Assembly (NCBI GenBank): GCA_965220485.1
Contig: OZ244832.1
Coordinates: 2,914,001 to 2,978,000 of the forward strand
Source: Aldehydirespirator sp965220485
Lineage (GTDB): Bacteria > Actinomycetota > Acidimicrobiia > Acidimicrobiales > Aldehydirespiratoraceae
Reading direction: 5' to 3'
Length of the DNA: 64,000 bases
Shown: positions 34,083 through 41,274 of the stretch, piece after piece
How positions within the stretch are numbered: position 1 is the first letter of the stretch
Layout: each line of letters begins with the position of its first letter
The notes under the pieces: model-generated
Seen by the model: the letters and a program-made list of their open reading frames with translations, nothing else
Databases searched by the model: none
Told to the model about the DNA's origin: nothing
Made by a program: the position numbers and the translations under genes

Positions 34083-34623
34083 CTGAGTCCTCCCTGCTCT
34101 GTTGGCCGTCGCGGACCTCGCGCACCTCGTTCACGTCGCGGACATCGGGTCCGTCCGGATCGAATCCGCCCGGCCCGCGAGACCAGGTGTCGCCGTCCCC
34201 CGAGCCGTAGCCGAAACCGAAGCCGCCCCGCCCGCCGGGCCCCGCCGACCATCCCCCGACGGTGATCTTCTTGGTGAAGTGGCGCATCAGCAGCGACCGC
34301 ACCGCCAGCCGGGTGGGCGGGAACAGCAACAACAGCCCCACCGCGTCGGTGAGGAAGCCGGGCGTGAGCATCAATGCGCCTGCGACCAGGATCAGCAGCC
34401 CGTCCACAAGCTCCCCGGCCGGCAGCTCGCCGCGGGACAGACGGGCGCGGATCTGGTTTAGCACCCCCAGCCCGGAACGGCGCACCATCCAGGCTCCCAC
34501 CACCGACACCGCTATCAGCAGCAGGATGGTCTGGCCGGTCCCCATCCCGTCGGCCACCTGGATGATCACATACAACTCCAGCAGCGGCACACACAGCAAC
34601 GCCAAGAGCAGCACGACGAACAC
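34072..34623 (-). CDS. FxsA-family membrane protein
   Basis: A 183-residue inner-membrane protein: LLLALLCVPLLELYVIIQVAD, QTILLLIAVSVVGAWMVRRSG, and GELVDGLLILVAGALMLTPGFLTDAVGLLLLFPPTR are the FxsA (suppressor of F exclusion of phage T7) signature. The C-terminus is a disordered Gly/Asp-rich tail. The start at 34623 is chosen because TACGCT lies seven bases upstream (leaderless) and the signature begins there; the frame extends to 34773 without support. Confidence 0.85.
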   Translation of the reverse strand: MFVVLLLALLCVPLLELYVIIQVADGMGTGQTILLLIAVSVVGAWMVRRSGLGVLNQIRARLSRGELPAGELVDGLLILVAGALMLTPGFLTDAVGLLLLFPPTRLAVRSLLMRHFTKKITVGGWSAGPGGRGGFGFGYGSGDGDTWSRGPGGFDPDGPDVRDVNEVREVRDGQQSREDSDGD

Positions 34624-34629
34624 GCCCCC

Positions 34630-34635
34630 AGCGTA
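34630..34635 (-). promoter_or_regulatory. -10 hexamer TACGCT, leaderless start of the FxsA-like gene
   Basis: On the minus strand TACGCT-GGGGGC-GTG, again a seven-base step to the start codon. Confidence 0.55.
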
Positions 34636-34732
34636 CGGGCGGGTGCGGAGGGTTGGAGCAGTCGCCTGCCCCGCTCGCACGGGCCGCGCCGCGGCGACCG
34701 CCCGAGGACCGTCCCCGGCCCCGAACTGCGGC

Positions 34733-34779
34733 TTCTGTGTGCAGATATGCGCCGTAGAGCAGGTTTTCTGCACACAGAA
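34733..34779. promoter_or_regulatory. 13-bp inverted repeat between the FxsA-like gene and selA
   Basis: TTCTGTGTGCAGA (34733-34745) and TCTGCACACAGAA (34767-34779) are perfect inverse copies with a 21-base loop. They lie 30-76 bp before the selA start and 110-156 bp before the divergent FxsA-like start. It could be an operator or an mRNA leader hairpin for selA. Confidence 0.5.
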
Positions 34780-34808
34780 CGGCGCCGGCGGTTACCTGCC
34801 GGCGCGGC

Positions 34809-36098
34809 ATGCGTAGCCTTGTCGCCAACGTGCCGCCACAGGATCGACCGCCCTCAGTCGACCGGCTAGCCCGCTCGCTGGCCGGCATCGACCTGCCCCA
34901 TCCCCTGCGGGTGGACGCGGCCCGCGCGGCGGTCGCGGCCGGCGATCCTGGCTCGGCCGAGCAACGGGCGCACCGCATCCGCAGACGGATGCTGACTCCG
35001 GTGATCAACGGGACGGGCGTGCTACTTCACACCAACCTGGGCCGGGCGCCGCTGGCCTGGAGCCAGAGCGCCGACTATTCGAACCTGGAACTGGACCTCG
35101 ACACCGGCGAGCGCGGCGATCGCCAGACCGGCGCTCCGGCGCTGCTGGCCCGGGCCTGCGGGGCTGAGGCCGCGATAGCCGTGAACAACTGTGCTGCCGC
35201 GGTCATGCTGGTTCTGGCCGCGCTGGCCGAGGGTCGCGACGTAGTGGTCTCCAGAGGTGAGCTGGTCGAGATCGGCGGCGGCTTCAGGGTTCCCGACGTG
35301 ATGGCCTGGTCGGGTGCCCGGCTGGTGGAGGTCGGGACCACCAATCGCACCCGCCGGGCCGACTTCGCCGCGGCCGTGGCCGATCCCGCCAACGACACGG
35401 CGGCTGTGGTGCAGGTGCACCAGTCCAACTTCCGCGTCGTGGGGTACACGGAGGCGCCGCGGCCCGCCGAGTTGGCCGACCTCGGCCCGCCGCTGGTGGC
35501 CGACATTGGTTCGGGGCTGCTCGACAGCCGCTGCCCGTGGCTGGACACCGGACCGCCGCCCTGGCTCGATCGAGAGCCGGCCGCCCGGCAGACGCTCGAG
35601 GCTGGCGCGGCGCTGGTGACGTTCTCCGGTGACAAGCTCCTGGGCGGGCCCCAGACCGGCATCATCGCCGGGCGGGCTGATCTGGTCGAGGCCTGCCGCC
35701 GCCATCGATTGGCCCGGGCTCTGCGGCCCGGCTCGCTGGTGTTGGCCGCGCTTCAGCAAACCGCCGTGGCCTATCTGCGCCAAGACGGCGACGCCATCGA
35801 CTTCTGGCGCATGGCCGCGCTCACTCCCGCACAGCTCCGTGGGCGCCTCGGCACCTACGACGGCCTGGAGGCGGTGGCCACCGCGGCGACACCCGGCGGC
35901 GGCACCCTGCCCGGCGTCGAGATCGAGTCGATGGGCGTCACTGTGCCCGGCGACCACGCGAGCGAGCTGAGGTCACGCCCGCGGCCGATCATCGCCCGGG
36001 TTATCGACGGCGCCACCGTCGCGGACCTGCGCACCGTGCACCCCGGCGACGACGCCGAGGTGGCTGCGGCCCTGCGCCAGGTCGCAAGCGGGTCGTGA
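34809..36098 (+). CDS. selA: L-seryl-tRNA(Sec) selenium transferase
   Basis: A 429-residue PLP enzyme that converts seryl-tRNA(Sec) to selenocysteyl-tRNA(Sec) using selenophosphate. Motifs: TPVINGTGVLLHTNLGRAPL, SRGELVEIGGGFRVPDVM, VEVGTTNRTRRADF, VADIGSGLLDSRCPW and the PLP Lys276 in TFSGDKLLGGPQTG. Length and motif order are normal. It is followed by selB 109 bp downstream on the same strand. With the UGSC selenoprotein in the window this explains why the pathway is kept. selD and the Sec tRNA gene are not in this window. Confidence 0.95.
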   Translation: MRSLVANVPPQDRPPSVDRLARSLAGIDLPHPLRVDAARAAVAAGDPGSAEQRAHRIRRRMLTPVINGTGVLLHTNLGRAPLAWSQSADYSNLELDLDTGERGDRQTGAPALLARACGAEAAIAVNNCAAAVMLVLAALAEGRDVVVSRGELVEIGGGFRVPDVMAWSGARLVEVGTTNRTRRADFAAAVADPANDTAAVVQVHQSNFRVVGYTEAPRPAELADLGPPLVADIGSGLLDSRCPWLDTGPPPWLDREPAARQTLEAGAALVTFSGDKLLGGPQTGIIAGRADLVEACRRHRLARALRPGSLVLAALQQTAVAYLRQDGDAIDFWRMAALTPAQLRGRLGTYDGLEAVATAATPGGGTLPGVEIESMGVTVPGDHASELRSRPRPIIARVIDGATVADLRTVHPGDDAEVAAALRQVASGS

Positions 36099-36133
36099 AG
36101 CAGCGACGCCTACGCAACGAAGGAACCCCGACG

Positions 36134-36217
36134 ATGCACAGCCAAGCCCGCCCGTGGCCCCGCCGGTCACACCGCAGGGACGCCAGCGCAACGAAGGAAG
36201 CTCGACGATGCACGTAG
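36134..36217 (+). CDS. possible 27-residue leader ORF overlapping the selB start
   Basis: ATG 36134 opens a frame (MHSQARPWPRRSHRR...) that ends at TAG 36215-36217, inside the selB start region (ATGCACGTAG). The sequence before this ATG (CGCAACGAAGGAA..CGACGATGCAC) is an imperfect copy of the one before selB, so the start region looks duplicated with a 74-bp step. It could couple selB translation to the leader, or be a passive duplication. Confidence 0.35.
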   Translation: MHSQARPWPRRSHRRDASATKEARRCT

Positions 36218-37935
36218 TCGCCACCGCCGGCCACGTCGATCACGGCAAGAGCACGCTGGTGCGAGCCCTCACCGGCACCGACCCAGACCGCCTGGCCGAG
36301 GAGAAGGAGCGCGGCCTCACCATCGACTTGGGATTCGCGTCGATGCCGCTGCCGTCGGGACGCCAGATCGCCTTCATCGACGTGCCCGGCCATGTTCGCT
36401 TCCTGAAGAACATGCTGGCCGGGGTGAGCGGCGTGGACGCCTGCGTGTTCGTGGTGGACGCGACCGAGGGATGGAAGCCGCAATCCGAGGAACACCTGCG
36501 CATCCTGCAACTGCTCGGCCTGCGCCACGGCCTAGTGGCGCTCACCAAAGCGGACGAGGCCGACGACGACCTGGTGGAACTGGCCCGCCTGGATGTGGCC
36601 GAGCACGTCGCGGGCACGTTCCTGGCCGAGGTGCCGGTCGTGGCCACCGACGCGGTCACCGGCACCGGCATCGACGCGCTCGTCGGGGCGCTGGACCGGC
36701 TGCTGACGGTCACACCCACCGCGGCCGACCGGGACCGGCCCCGGCTGTGGGTGGACCGGGCCTTCCCCATCAAGGGCTCGGGCACGGTGGTGACTGGCAC
36801 TCTCACGGACGGAGAGCTCACCGCCGACGAGAGCGTGGCCGTGCTGCCTGCGGGCCGCAGCGTGAGGGTGCGGGCCCTGCAGAGCCTGCACCAGCAATGC
36901 GACCAGATCGGGCCGGGCAACCGGGTGGCCGTCAACATCGTCGGGGCCGGCCACCGCGAAGTGGCCCGGGGAGACGCGGTGGTGCGGGCCGGGCAGTGGC
37001 ACGCCACCGACAGGTTCGACGCGGAGCTGTCCGTGCTGGCCTCGCTCGATCATCCGGTCACCCGGCGCGGCGCCTACGTGGCCTACATCGGCTCGGGCGA
37101 GCACCCCGTGCGGCTGCGGGTGCTGGGGCCGGCGGCCATCGAGCCGGGCAGGACCGGGCTCGTGCGGCTGCACCTGCCCCTGCGGCTGCCGCTGTGCATG
37201 GGCGATCGCTTCATCCTGCGCGAGTCGGGGCGCTCCGAGACGGTTGGAGGCGGCGAGGTGCTCGACGTCGAGCCGGTGCTGTCCGCGGCCAGGGCGCGGC
37301 CGGACCGCTCGGTGGAACGGATCATCGCCGAGCGGGGGCGCATCGGCGCGGAGCGCCTAGAGAGGCTGACCGGCACCGCCCGCCCTCCCGATTTGGGCCG
37401 GTGGGCGGTGGCGCCCGAGTACCTGGAACGGACCCGGCGGCGGCTAACCGAGGCAGTGGCTGCGGCCGGACCGCTCGGGCTCGATCTGGCCGGGCTGGAC
37501 GACTTCGAGCGGGCCGTGATCAACACAATCGACGGCATCGGCGCGAGCGAGGGACGGGCCCGTGCCGCCGGCGGCGAAGACCCTCTGGCCGGCCATCCGT
37601 TCGTGAAGGCCGCCGAGGCCGCTCCGTTCGCGCCGCCCGCTTGCGGCGGCGTCCCCAACGACGAGTTGCGCCTGCTGGTCAGGCAGGGGCGGCTGGTCGA
37701 GAGCGGCGGCATCCACTTCGCGGCAGCCGCGATCGACGAGGCGGCGCAGGTGGTGGCCCGGCTGCTGGCCGATCAGCCCGAAGGGGTGACGGTGGCCGAG
37801 GTTCGTGACGCGTGGGGCACGACCCGCAAGTACGCCCTGGCGCTGTTGTCCCGGCTGGACAGCACAGGCGTCACTCGCCGGCGCGGCGACCTGCGCATCG
37901 CCGGACCCCGGCTACCGAAGAGCAAACGAAAATAG
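36208..37935 (+). CDS. selB: selenocysteine-specific elongation factor
   Basis: A 575-residue GTPase that delivers Sec-tRNA to the ribosome at UGA codons next to a SECIS. G1 is ATAGHVDHGKSTLVRALTG, then RGLTIDLGFA, G3 DVPGHVRFLKNML and G4 ALTKADEADD. The middle holds the EF-Tu-like beta barrels, and the C-terminal 200 residues are winged-helix domains for SECIS binding, ending LRIAGPRLPKSKRK. The start at 36208 matches the family N-terminus, after GAAGGAAGC; an earlier in-frame start at 36154 is not needed. Confidence 0.95.
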   Translation: MHVVATAGHVDHGKSTLVRALTGTDPDRLAEEKERGLTIDLGFASMPLPSGRQIAFIDVPGHVRFLKNMLAGVSGVDACVFVVDATEGWKPQSEEHLRILQLLGLRHGLVALTKADEADDDLVELARLDVAEHVAGTFLAEVPVVATDAVTGTGIDALVGALDRLLTVTPTAADRDRPRLWVDRAFPIKGSGTVVTGTLTDGELTADESVAVLPAGRSVRVRALQSLHQQCDQIGPGNRVAVNIVGAGHREVARGDAVVRAGQWHATDRFDAELSVLASLDHPVTRRGAYVAYIGSGEHPVRLRVLGPAAIEPGRTGLVRLHLPLRLPLCMGDRFILRESGRSETVGGGEVLDVEPVLSAARARPDRSVERIIAERGRIGAERLERLTGTARPPDLGRWAVAPEYLERTRRRLTEAVAAAGPLGLDLAGLDDFERAVINTIDGIGASEGRARAAGGEDPLAGHPFVKAAEAAPFAPPACGGVPNDELRLLVRQGRLVESGGIHFAAAAIDEAAQVVARLLADQPEGVTVAEVRDAWGTTRKYALALLSRLDSTGVTRRRGDLRIAGPRLPKSKRK

Positions 37936-37944
37936 GTGGCCAGC

Positions 37945-38068
37945 GCCTCGCAGTACGGCGTTGTGTTTCCCGCTCTTGTTCGCTGCGCTCACGGGCCGCT
38001 CGGGCCACGGCCTCGCTATGCGCCTTACGAAGTCGCCCGGCGGTTCACGCCTATTCGCTCGGCCTCTG
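37945..38068 (+). repeat. dispersed intergenic repeat, copy 5
   Basis: CGCCTCGCAGTACGGCGTTG, CCCGCTCTTGTTCGCTGCGC, TCACGGGCCGCTCGGGCCAC, GGCCTCGC, then CGGTTCACGCCTATTCGCTC and GGCCTC. It is one of the best-preserved copies and fills the gap between the convergent selB and whiB genes. Confidence 0.9.
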
Positions 38069-38077
38069 AGCGATAGA

Positions 38078-38347
38078 TCAGGCTCGGGCCGTACGCAACA
38101 GAAGGTCGCGCCGCTCGATCTCGTTGAGCCCGCCCCAGATGCCGTGCTGCTCACCGATATCGAGGGCGTACTGCAAGCAGTCAGGCTGCACCGAGCAGGA
38201 GGCGCAAATGTCTTTGGCCCGAAGCTCGCGCCGGCGTTTCTCGTCGCGTTTCTCCACATAGGGAGGCGGAAAGAACACAGAGGCCTGGGGTCCTCTGCAA
38301 GCGGCCCGCAACTGCCACTCGACTCCATCGCGTGAAGTAAACTTCAT
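38078..38347 (-). CDS. WhiB-family iron-sulfur transcriptional regulator
   Basis: An 89-residue WhiB-like protein. The four cluster cysteines are in LRAACRGPQ and ICASCSVQPDCLQYAL (C-x2-C-x5-C), and the WhiB turn GIWGGLNEIERRDLL follows. It is an actinobacterial [4Fe-4S] protein that binds sigma factor. ATG 38347 gives the family N-terminus; a GGGAGGAGG lies 13 bases upstream, and a GTG nine bases before the ATG is an alternative start. Confidence 0.92.
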   Translation of the reverse strand: MKFTSRDGVEWQLRAACRGPQASVFFPPPYVEKRDEKRRRELRAKDICASCSVQPDCLQYALDIGEQHGIWGGLNEIERRDLLLRTARA

Positions 38348-38452
38348 AGATGACACGCCTCCTCCCAATGACGAACTACCACACCGTCAGCCCAATAGAC
38401 AAGCCGTCCAGGACTTTCTTGACGACGCTCGAATGAACGCGGATAGCGCTCG

Positions 38453-39814
38453 TCAGCGGACATCGAGCGTATCGGAGGCGTCCGCGGCGTCGGCGGGCTC
38501 CACTGTGAGGATCAGGCCTTCCAGCGCCATTACGCGGATCGGGTCGCCCGTCGCTATGGGTGTGGCCCGCTGGGTCCGGGCTCTCCAGGGAGCGCCATCG
38601 ATGATCACCACACCCTCGGGATCTACGGCGTCTCGGGCGACGCCGAGCGCGCCGATCATCCAGTCGCGTCCGATCGTCGGTGTGCCGAAGCGAGTGCGCA
38701 CCATCGCGGGCATGCCGGCCACCATTCCGGCGACGACCCCGACGATCCCTGCCAGCAGCGTGATCCATGACAGCGACGCGCCATCGAACAGGGTCAGCGA
38801 TCCAGCCACCAGGCAAACTGTCGCGATCACGGTCCAGGCTCTGGGCACGCCGATCTGGATGTCCACAGCATAGCCGAACATGGCCACTAGCAGCAGCGCG
38901 ACGGCCCAGCCGCGCGCCGGCAGCGCCACCAACCCGTAGCAGCCGAGCAGGAAGGTGACTGCCCCGACTCCTCCGGCGATGCCCACGCCCGCGGTGTAGA
39001 GCTCGAAGACGAGCAACCCGGCGCCCGCGAGGAACAGCAGGTAGGCGACGGCGGGACTGGCCGCGGTGTGCATGAACTGGTCGAGCATCGCAAGCTTGGC
39101 AAAGCGGACCCGGCTCAACGGGATCCGCGACGGCTCGTCACCGGAGGTGTCGATCTCGGTCTCGAAGCCGGGCAGATCAATAACGAAGAACGGCAGGGTC
39201 GGGGCCTCCCGGGCCAGTCCAAGCTCGATGGCCTCCGCGGAGGAGATCCTCTGGGAGCGAAGGTGGGGATAGGACTGGGCGAAGGTGTGGGTCAGGTGCT
39301 CAGCCGGCAGGAGCAGCGGGCCGAGTTCGCCCAACTCTGAGCCGGGGGCCAGAGCCAAGTCAGTCACCAAGCCGGCGAGCTGGCCCACGCCTCCGGTGGC
39401 CACCGCGCCCGACGGCCCCACCCACATCGTGACGGGCACGTCCGAGTCCCGGATGCGGGCGGCCAGTTGGCGCAGCCGTTCGTCGTCGATGGTGGCCCGG
39501 GAGCTATTGACCTGCAGCACCAGGCCGAGCGAGCCGTCGGTTCGGGCCTTGTCGATGGACTGCTCTATGAAGTCGGCCATGATCGGATCGAGATAGCCCG
39601 TGACTTCGACGACGTCCACCACCCCCGGCTCCGCCTGCGCGGCAATATCGGTGGTGCCGGAGGCTGCGGCCGAGGCGGGCAGGCTCAAGGCCAGCGCCAA
39701 GCCCAGCACCACTAGGACAAGCAAGAAAGTGAGAGCCGCTCGCGCCGCAGTGTTGCCTTTCCCGCTCTTGTTCGCTGCGCTCACGGGCCGCTCGGGCCAC
39801 GGCCTCGCCCGCAT
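38453..39814 (-). CDS. NfeD-family membrane protein with ClpP-like domain
   Basis: About 450 residues. There is a signal-like hydrophobic N-terminus (LTFLLVLVVLGLALALSLPA), then a ClpP/SppA-type domain (VTGYLDPIMADFIEQSIDKA, LVLQVNSSRATIDDERLRQL, MWVGPSGAVATGGVGQLAGL), four or more transmembrane helices (about residues 240-360) and a C-terminal OB-fold NfeD domain (RDAVDPEGVVIIDGAPWRAR). The protease motif reads SGAVATGG instead of the usual S-x-A-x-SAG, so catalysis is doubtful. Such proteins act with flotillin-type SPFH partners. The start is uncertain: ATG 39814 lies inside a dispersed repeat, whose sequence then encodes the first 20-30 residues; TTG 39724 would start at the signal itself. 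Confidence 0.8.
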   Translation of the reverse strand: MRARPWPERPVSAANKSGKGNTAARAALTFLLVLVVLGLALALSLPASAAASGTTDIAAQAEPGVVDVVEVTGYLDPIMADFIEQSIDKARTDGSLGLVLQVNSSRATIDDERLRQLAARIRDSDVPVTMWVGPSGAVATGGVGQLAGLVTDLALAPGSELGELGPLLLPAEHLTHTFAQSYPHLRSQRISSAEAIELGLAREAPTLPFFVIDLPGFETEIDTSGDEPSRIPLSRVRFAKLAMLDQFMHTAASPAVAYLLFLAGAGLLVFELYTAGVGIAGGVGAVTFLLGCYGLVALPARGWAVALLLVAMFGYAVDIQIGVPRAWTVIATVCLVAGSLTLFDGASLSWITLLAGIVGVVAGMVAGMPAMVRTRFGTPTIGRDWMIGALGVARDAVDPEGVVIIDGAPWRARTQRATPIATGDPIRVMALEGLILTVEPADAADASDTLDVR

Positions 39815-39850
39815 GGGCCGGATACGCCCGCCTATTCGCTCGGCCTCTGG
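39738..39850 (+). repeat. dispersed intergenic repeat, copy 6 (overlaps nfeD 5' end)
   Basis: GCCGCTCGCGCCGCAGTGTT, CCGCTCTTGTTCGCTGCGCT, CACGGGCCGCTCGGGCCACG, GCCTCGCCCGC, then CCTATTCGCTCGGCCTC. It is in frame with the NfeD gene on the opposite strand, where it would code for ARPWPERPVSAANKSGK. Confidence 0.9.
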
Positions 39851-39922
39851 AGCGGTGCCGCCCGCGACCCGCCGGGTAAGCCTCATCGGAAGGCGCAGTA
39901 GGGAGGGCTGCCGCCGCCGGCC

Positions 39923-40288
39923 CTAGGCGCCGGGATCGCGGTCGAGGGCGCCGACGGCGGCTTCGAGGGTCTCTTCCACCGGCACGATGCGGTCGAAGCC
40001 CGTGGTGTGCAGCAGGCGGACGAGGGTGGCACCGTCGCAGTACACCACGACCCGGCCCTCGTTCTCGCGGATGCGGCGGATCCCGCCGATCAGCGCGCCG
40101 AGACCGGCAGAGTCGATGAAGGGCACGCCACAGAGGTCGACCACGAGACGCCCCGCGGTGGCGTGCTCGGCCAGCGCCTCGCGGAACTGAGCAACGGTGT
40201 AGGCATCGAGCTCCCCGGTGGGACGAAGCAAGTGGTACGACTCGGCCCTGCCGTCGCCCTCGCGGCGGAAAGACTCAATATCCAGCAT
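39923..40288 (-). CDS. STAS-domain anti-sigma factor antagonist
   Basis: A 121-residue STAS protein. The phosphorylatable Ser is in GVPFIDSAGLGALIGGIRR, and the N-terminal strand is YHLLRPTGELDAYTVAQFREAL. It is likely controlled by an anti-sigma kinase encoded elsewhere. The start at 40288 is fixed by TATCCT (40295-40300 on the minus strand) lying seven bases upstream. It is divergent from the receiver-domain gene. Confidence 0.9.
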   Translation of the reverse strand: MLDIESFRREGDGRAESYHLLRPTGELDAYTVAQFREALAEHATAGRLVVDLCGVPFIDSAGLGALIGGIRRIRENEGRVVVYCDGATLVRLLHTTGFDRIVPVEETLEAAVGALDRDPGA

Positions 40289-40294
40289 GGGCGG

Positions 40295-40300
40295 AGGATA
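40295..40300 (-). promoter_or_regulatory. -10 hexamer TATCCT, leaderless start of the STAS gene
   Basis: On the minus strand TATCCT-CCGCCC-ATG, a seven-base step and no separate ribosome site. Confidence 0.55.
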
Positions 40301-40355
40301 CCGGGCCATTGTGACACCGCGCGGCCGTGCCGGGTTCGGCCCAGCCGCAAGACGG

Positions 40356-40361
40356 TACGAT
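40356..40361 (+). promoter_or_regulatory. -10 hexamer TACGAT, near-leaderless start of the receiver gene
   Basis: TACGAT ends eight bases before GTG 40369. It supports the start chosen for the receiver-domain protein. Confidence 0.5.
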
Positions 40362-40368
40362 CTGCGCC

Positions 40369-40749
40369 GTGCCCGACGTGTTGCTGGTTACCGACGCCGA
40401 CTGGATCGCGGAACAGTGCGAGGCGGCGCTGGGCGGCGACTACCGGCTGCACAGAGCGAGACGAGGCGCGGACACGCTCGAAGCGATCGAGCTCGTCGAG
40501 CCGCATCTGGTGCTGCTCGACCTGCAGATCGGCAACATGGGCGGGATGGCCGCATGTCTGGCCATCCGCCAGGAGGAGGACATGGGCCGGCTAGAACGCC
40601 GGCCGGTGATCATGCTGCTCGACCGCGACGCCGACGAGTTCCTGGCCAGCCGCAGTGCCGCCGACGCCTGGCTGGTCAAGCCCATCAACCCGATGCACCT
40701 CGCCCGCCTGGTGGCATCCACCCTGGCCGAGCAGCCCGCACCCGCCTGA
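40369..40749 (+). CDS. stand-alone response-regulator receiver domain protein
   Basis: A 126-residue CheY-like domain with no output module. The acidic pocket is DVLLVTDADW, the phospho-acceptor Asp is in LVLLDLQIGNMGG, and the conserved Lys in AWLVKPINPMHL. It could act as a phosphorelay intermediate or partner of the divergent STAS protein. The C-terminus is a short Ala/Pro tail. Confidence 0.85.
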   Translation: MPDVLLVTDADWIAEQCEAALGGDYRLHRARRGADTLEAIELVEPHLVLLDLQIGNMGGMAACLAIRQEEDMGRLERRPVIMLLDRDADEFLASRSAADAWLVKPINPMHLARLVASTLAEQPAPA

Positions 40750-40795
40750 GGGCGTGGCCGGCATCGACCCCGGCTAACATCTTCGGCGCTGCACA

Positions 40796-40869
40796 CGGGC
40801 AGTGGCGCAGCTTGGTAGCGCGCCTCGTTCGGGACGAGGAGGTCGTGGGTTCAAATCCCGCCTGCCCGA
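40796..40869 (+). tRNA. tRNA-Pro (CGG)
   Basis: A 74-nt cloverleaf. The acceptor stem CGGGCAG pairs with CTGCCCG, discriminator A. The D arm is GCGCAGCTTGGTAGCGC, the anticodon stem is CCTCG/CGAGG with loop TTCGGGA (anticodon CGG), and the T arm is GTGGGTTCAAATCCCGC. CCA is not encoded. The accessory region begins just downstream, consistent with the gene being an integration target, but I found no second copy of its 3' end. Confidence 0.95.
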
Positions 40870-41274
40870 CAGCTCCGACAACCAATGTGATGGCGCCCTA
40901 GCCGCCGGGCGCAGCCAAAGACCAAGTGCCGCGGTTTACGCCGACTACTGTCGAGCCAGATGAGCGGACAGTGTGTCTTGTGCGGTGATAGGGACCCAAC
41001 TGCCGACGATGACTTGCCTGCGCGACGTGCGTAGAGGAGTTGCACGAATCCAGAAACCGCTTCTTGGCAACGATCGGCATGGAGCCCGCCGACGACGAGT
41101 GCTGATTCCGAAAGCGTCGCGAGACCAGCGACTACCACGAGACCAACCGGAATACGCGATAGAGGCACCCAACTGGCCTCCTACGATGTCCGCCATAGGT
41201 GGTAGTATGCTGAAAAGATCTGAAAAATATCTATATGGGCCGCTCGATGTTCCTGAGACCCGAGGCCACCAGTC
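40870..41274 (+). other. gene-free stretch between tRNA-Pro and the DNA methylase
   Basis: No convincing gene in 405 bases. Short frames on both strands lack family features. The last 80 bases are AT-rich (AGTATGCTGAAAAGATCTG, AAAAATATCTATATG) and probably hold the methylase promoter. AGAT-N9-ATCT at about 41216-41232 is a weak inverted repeat. Confidence 0.5.

Noticed and set aside
34624..38077. Sec tRNA gene near selA/selB
   Set aside because: No long-variable-arm tRNA with a UCA anticodon could be found in these gaps or elsewhere in the window.
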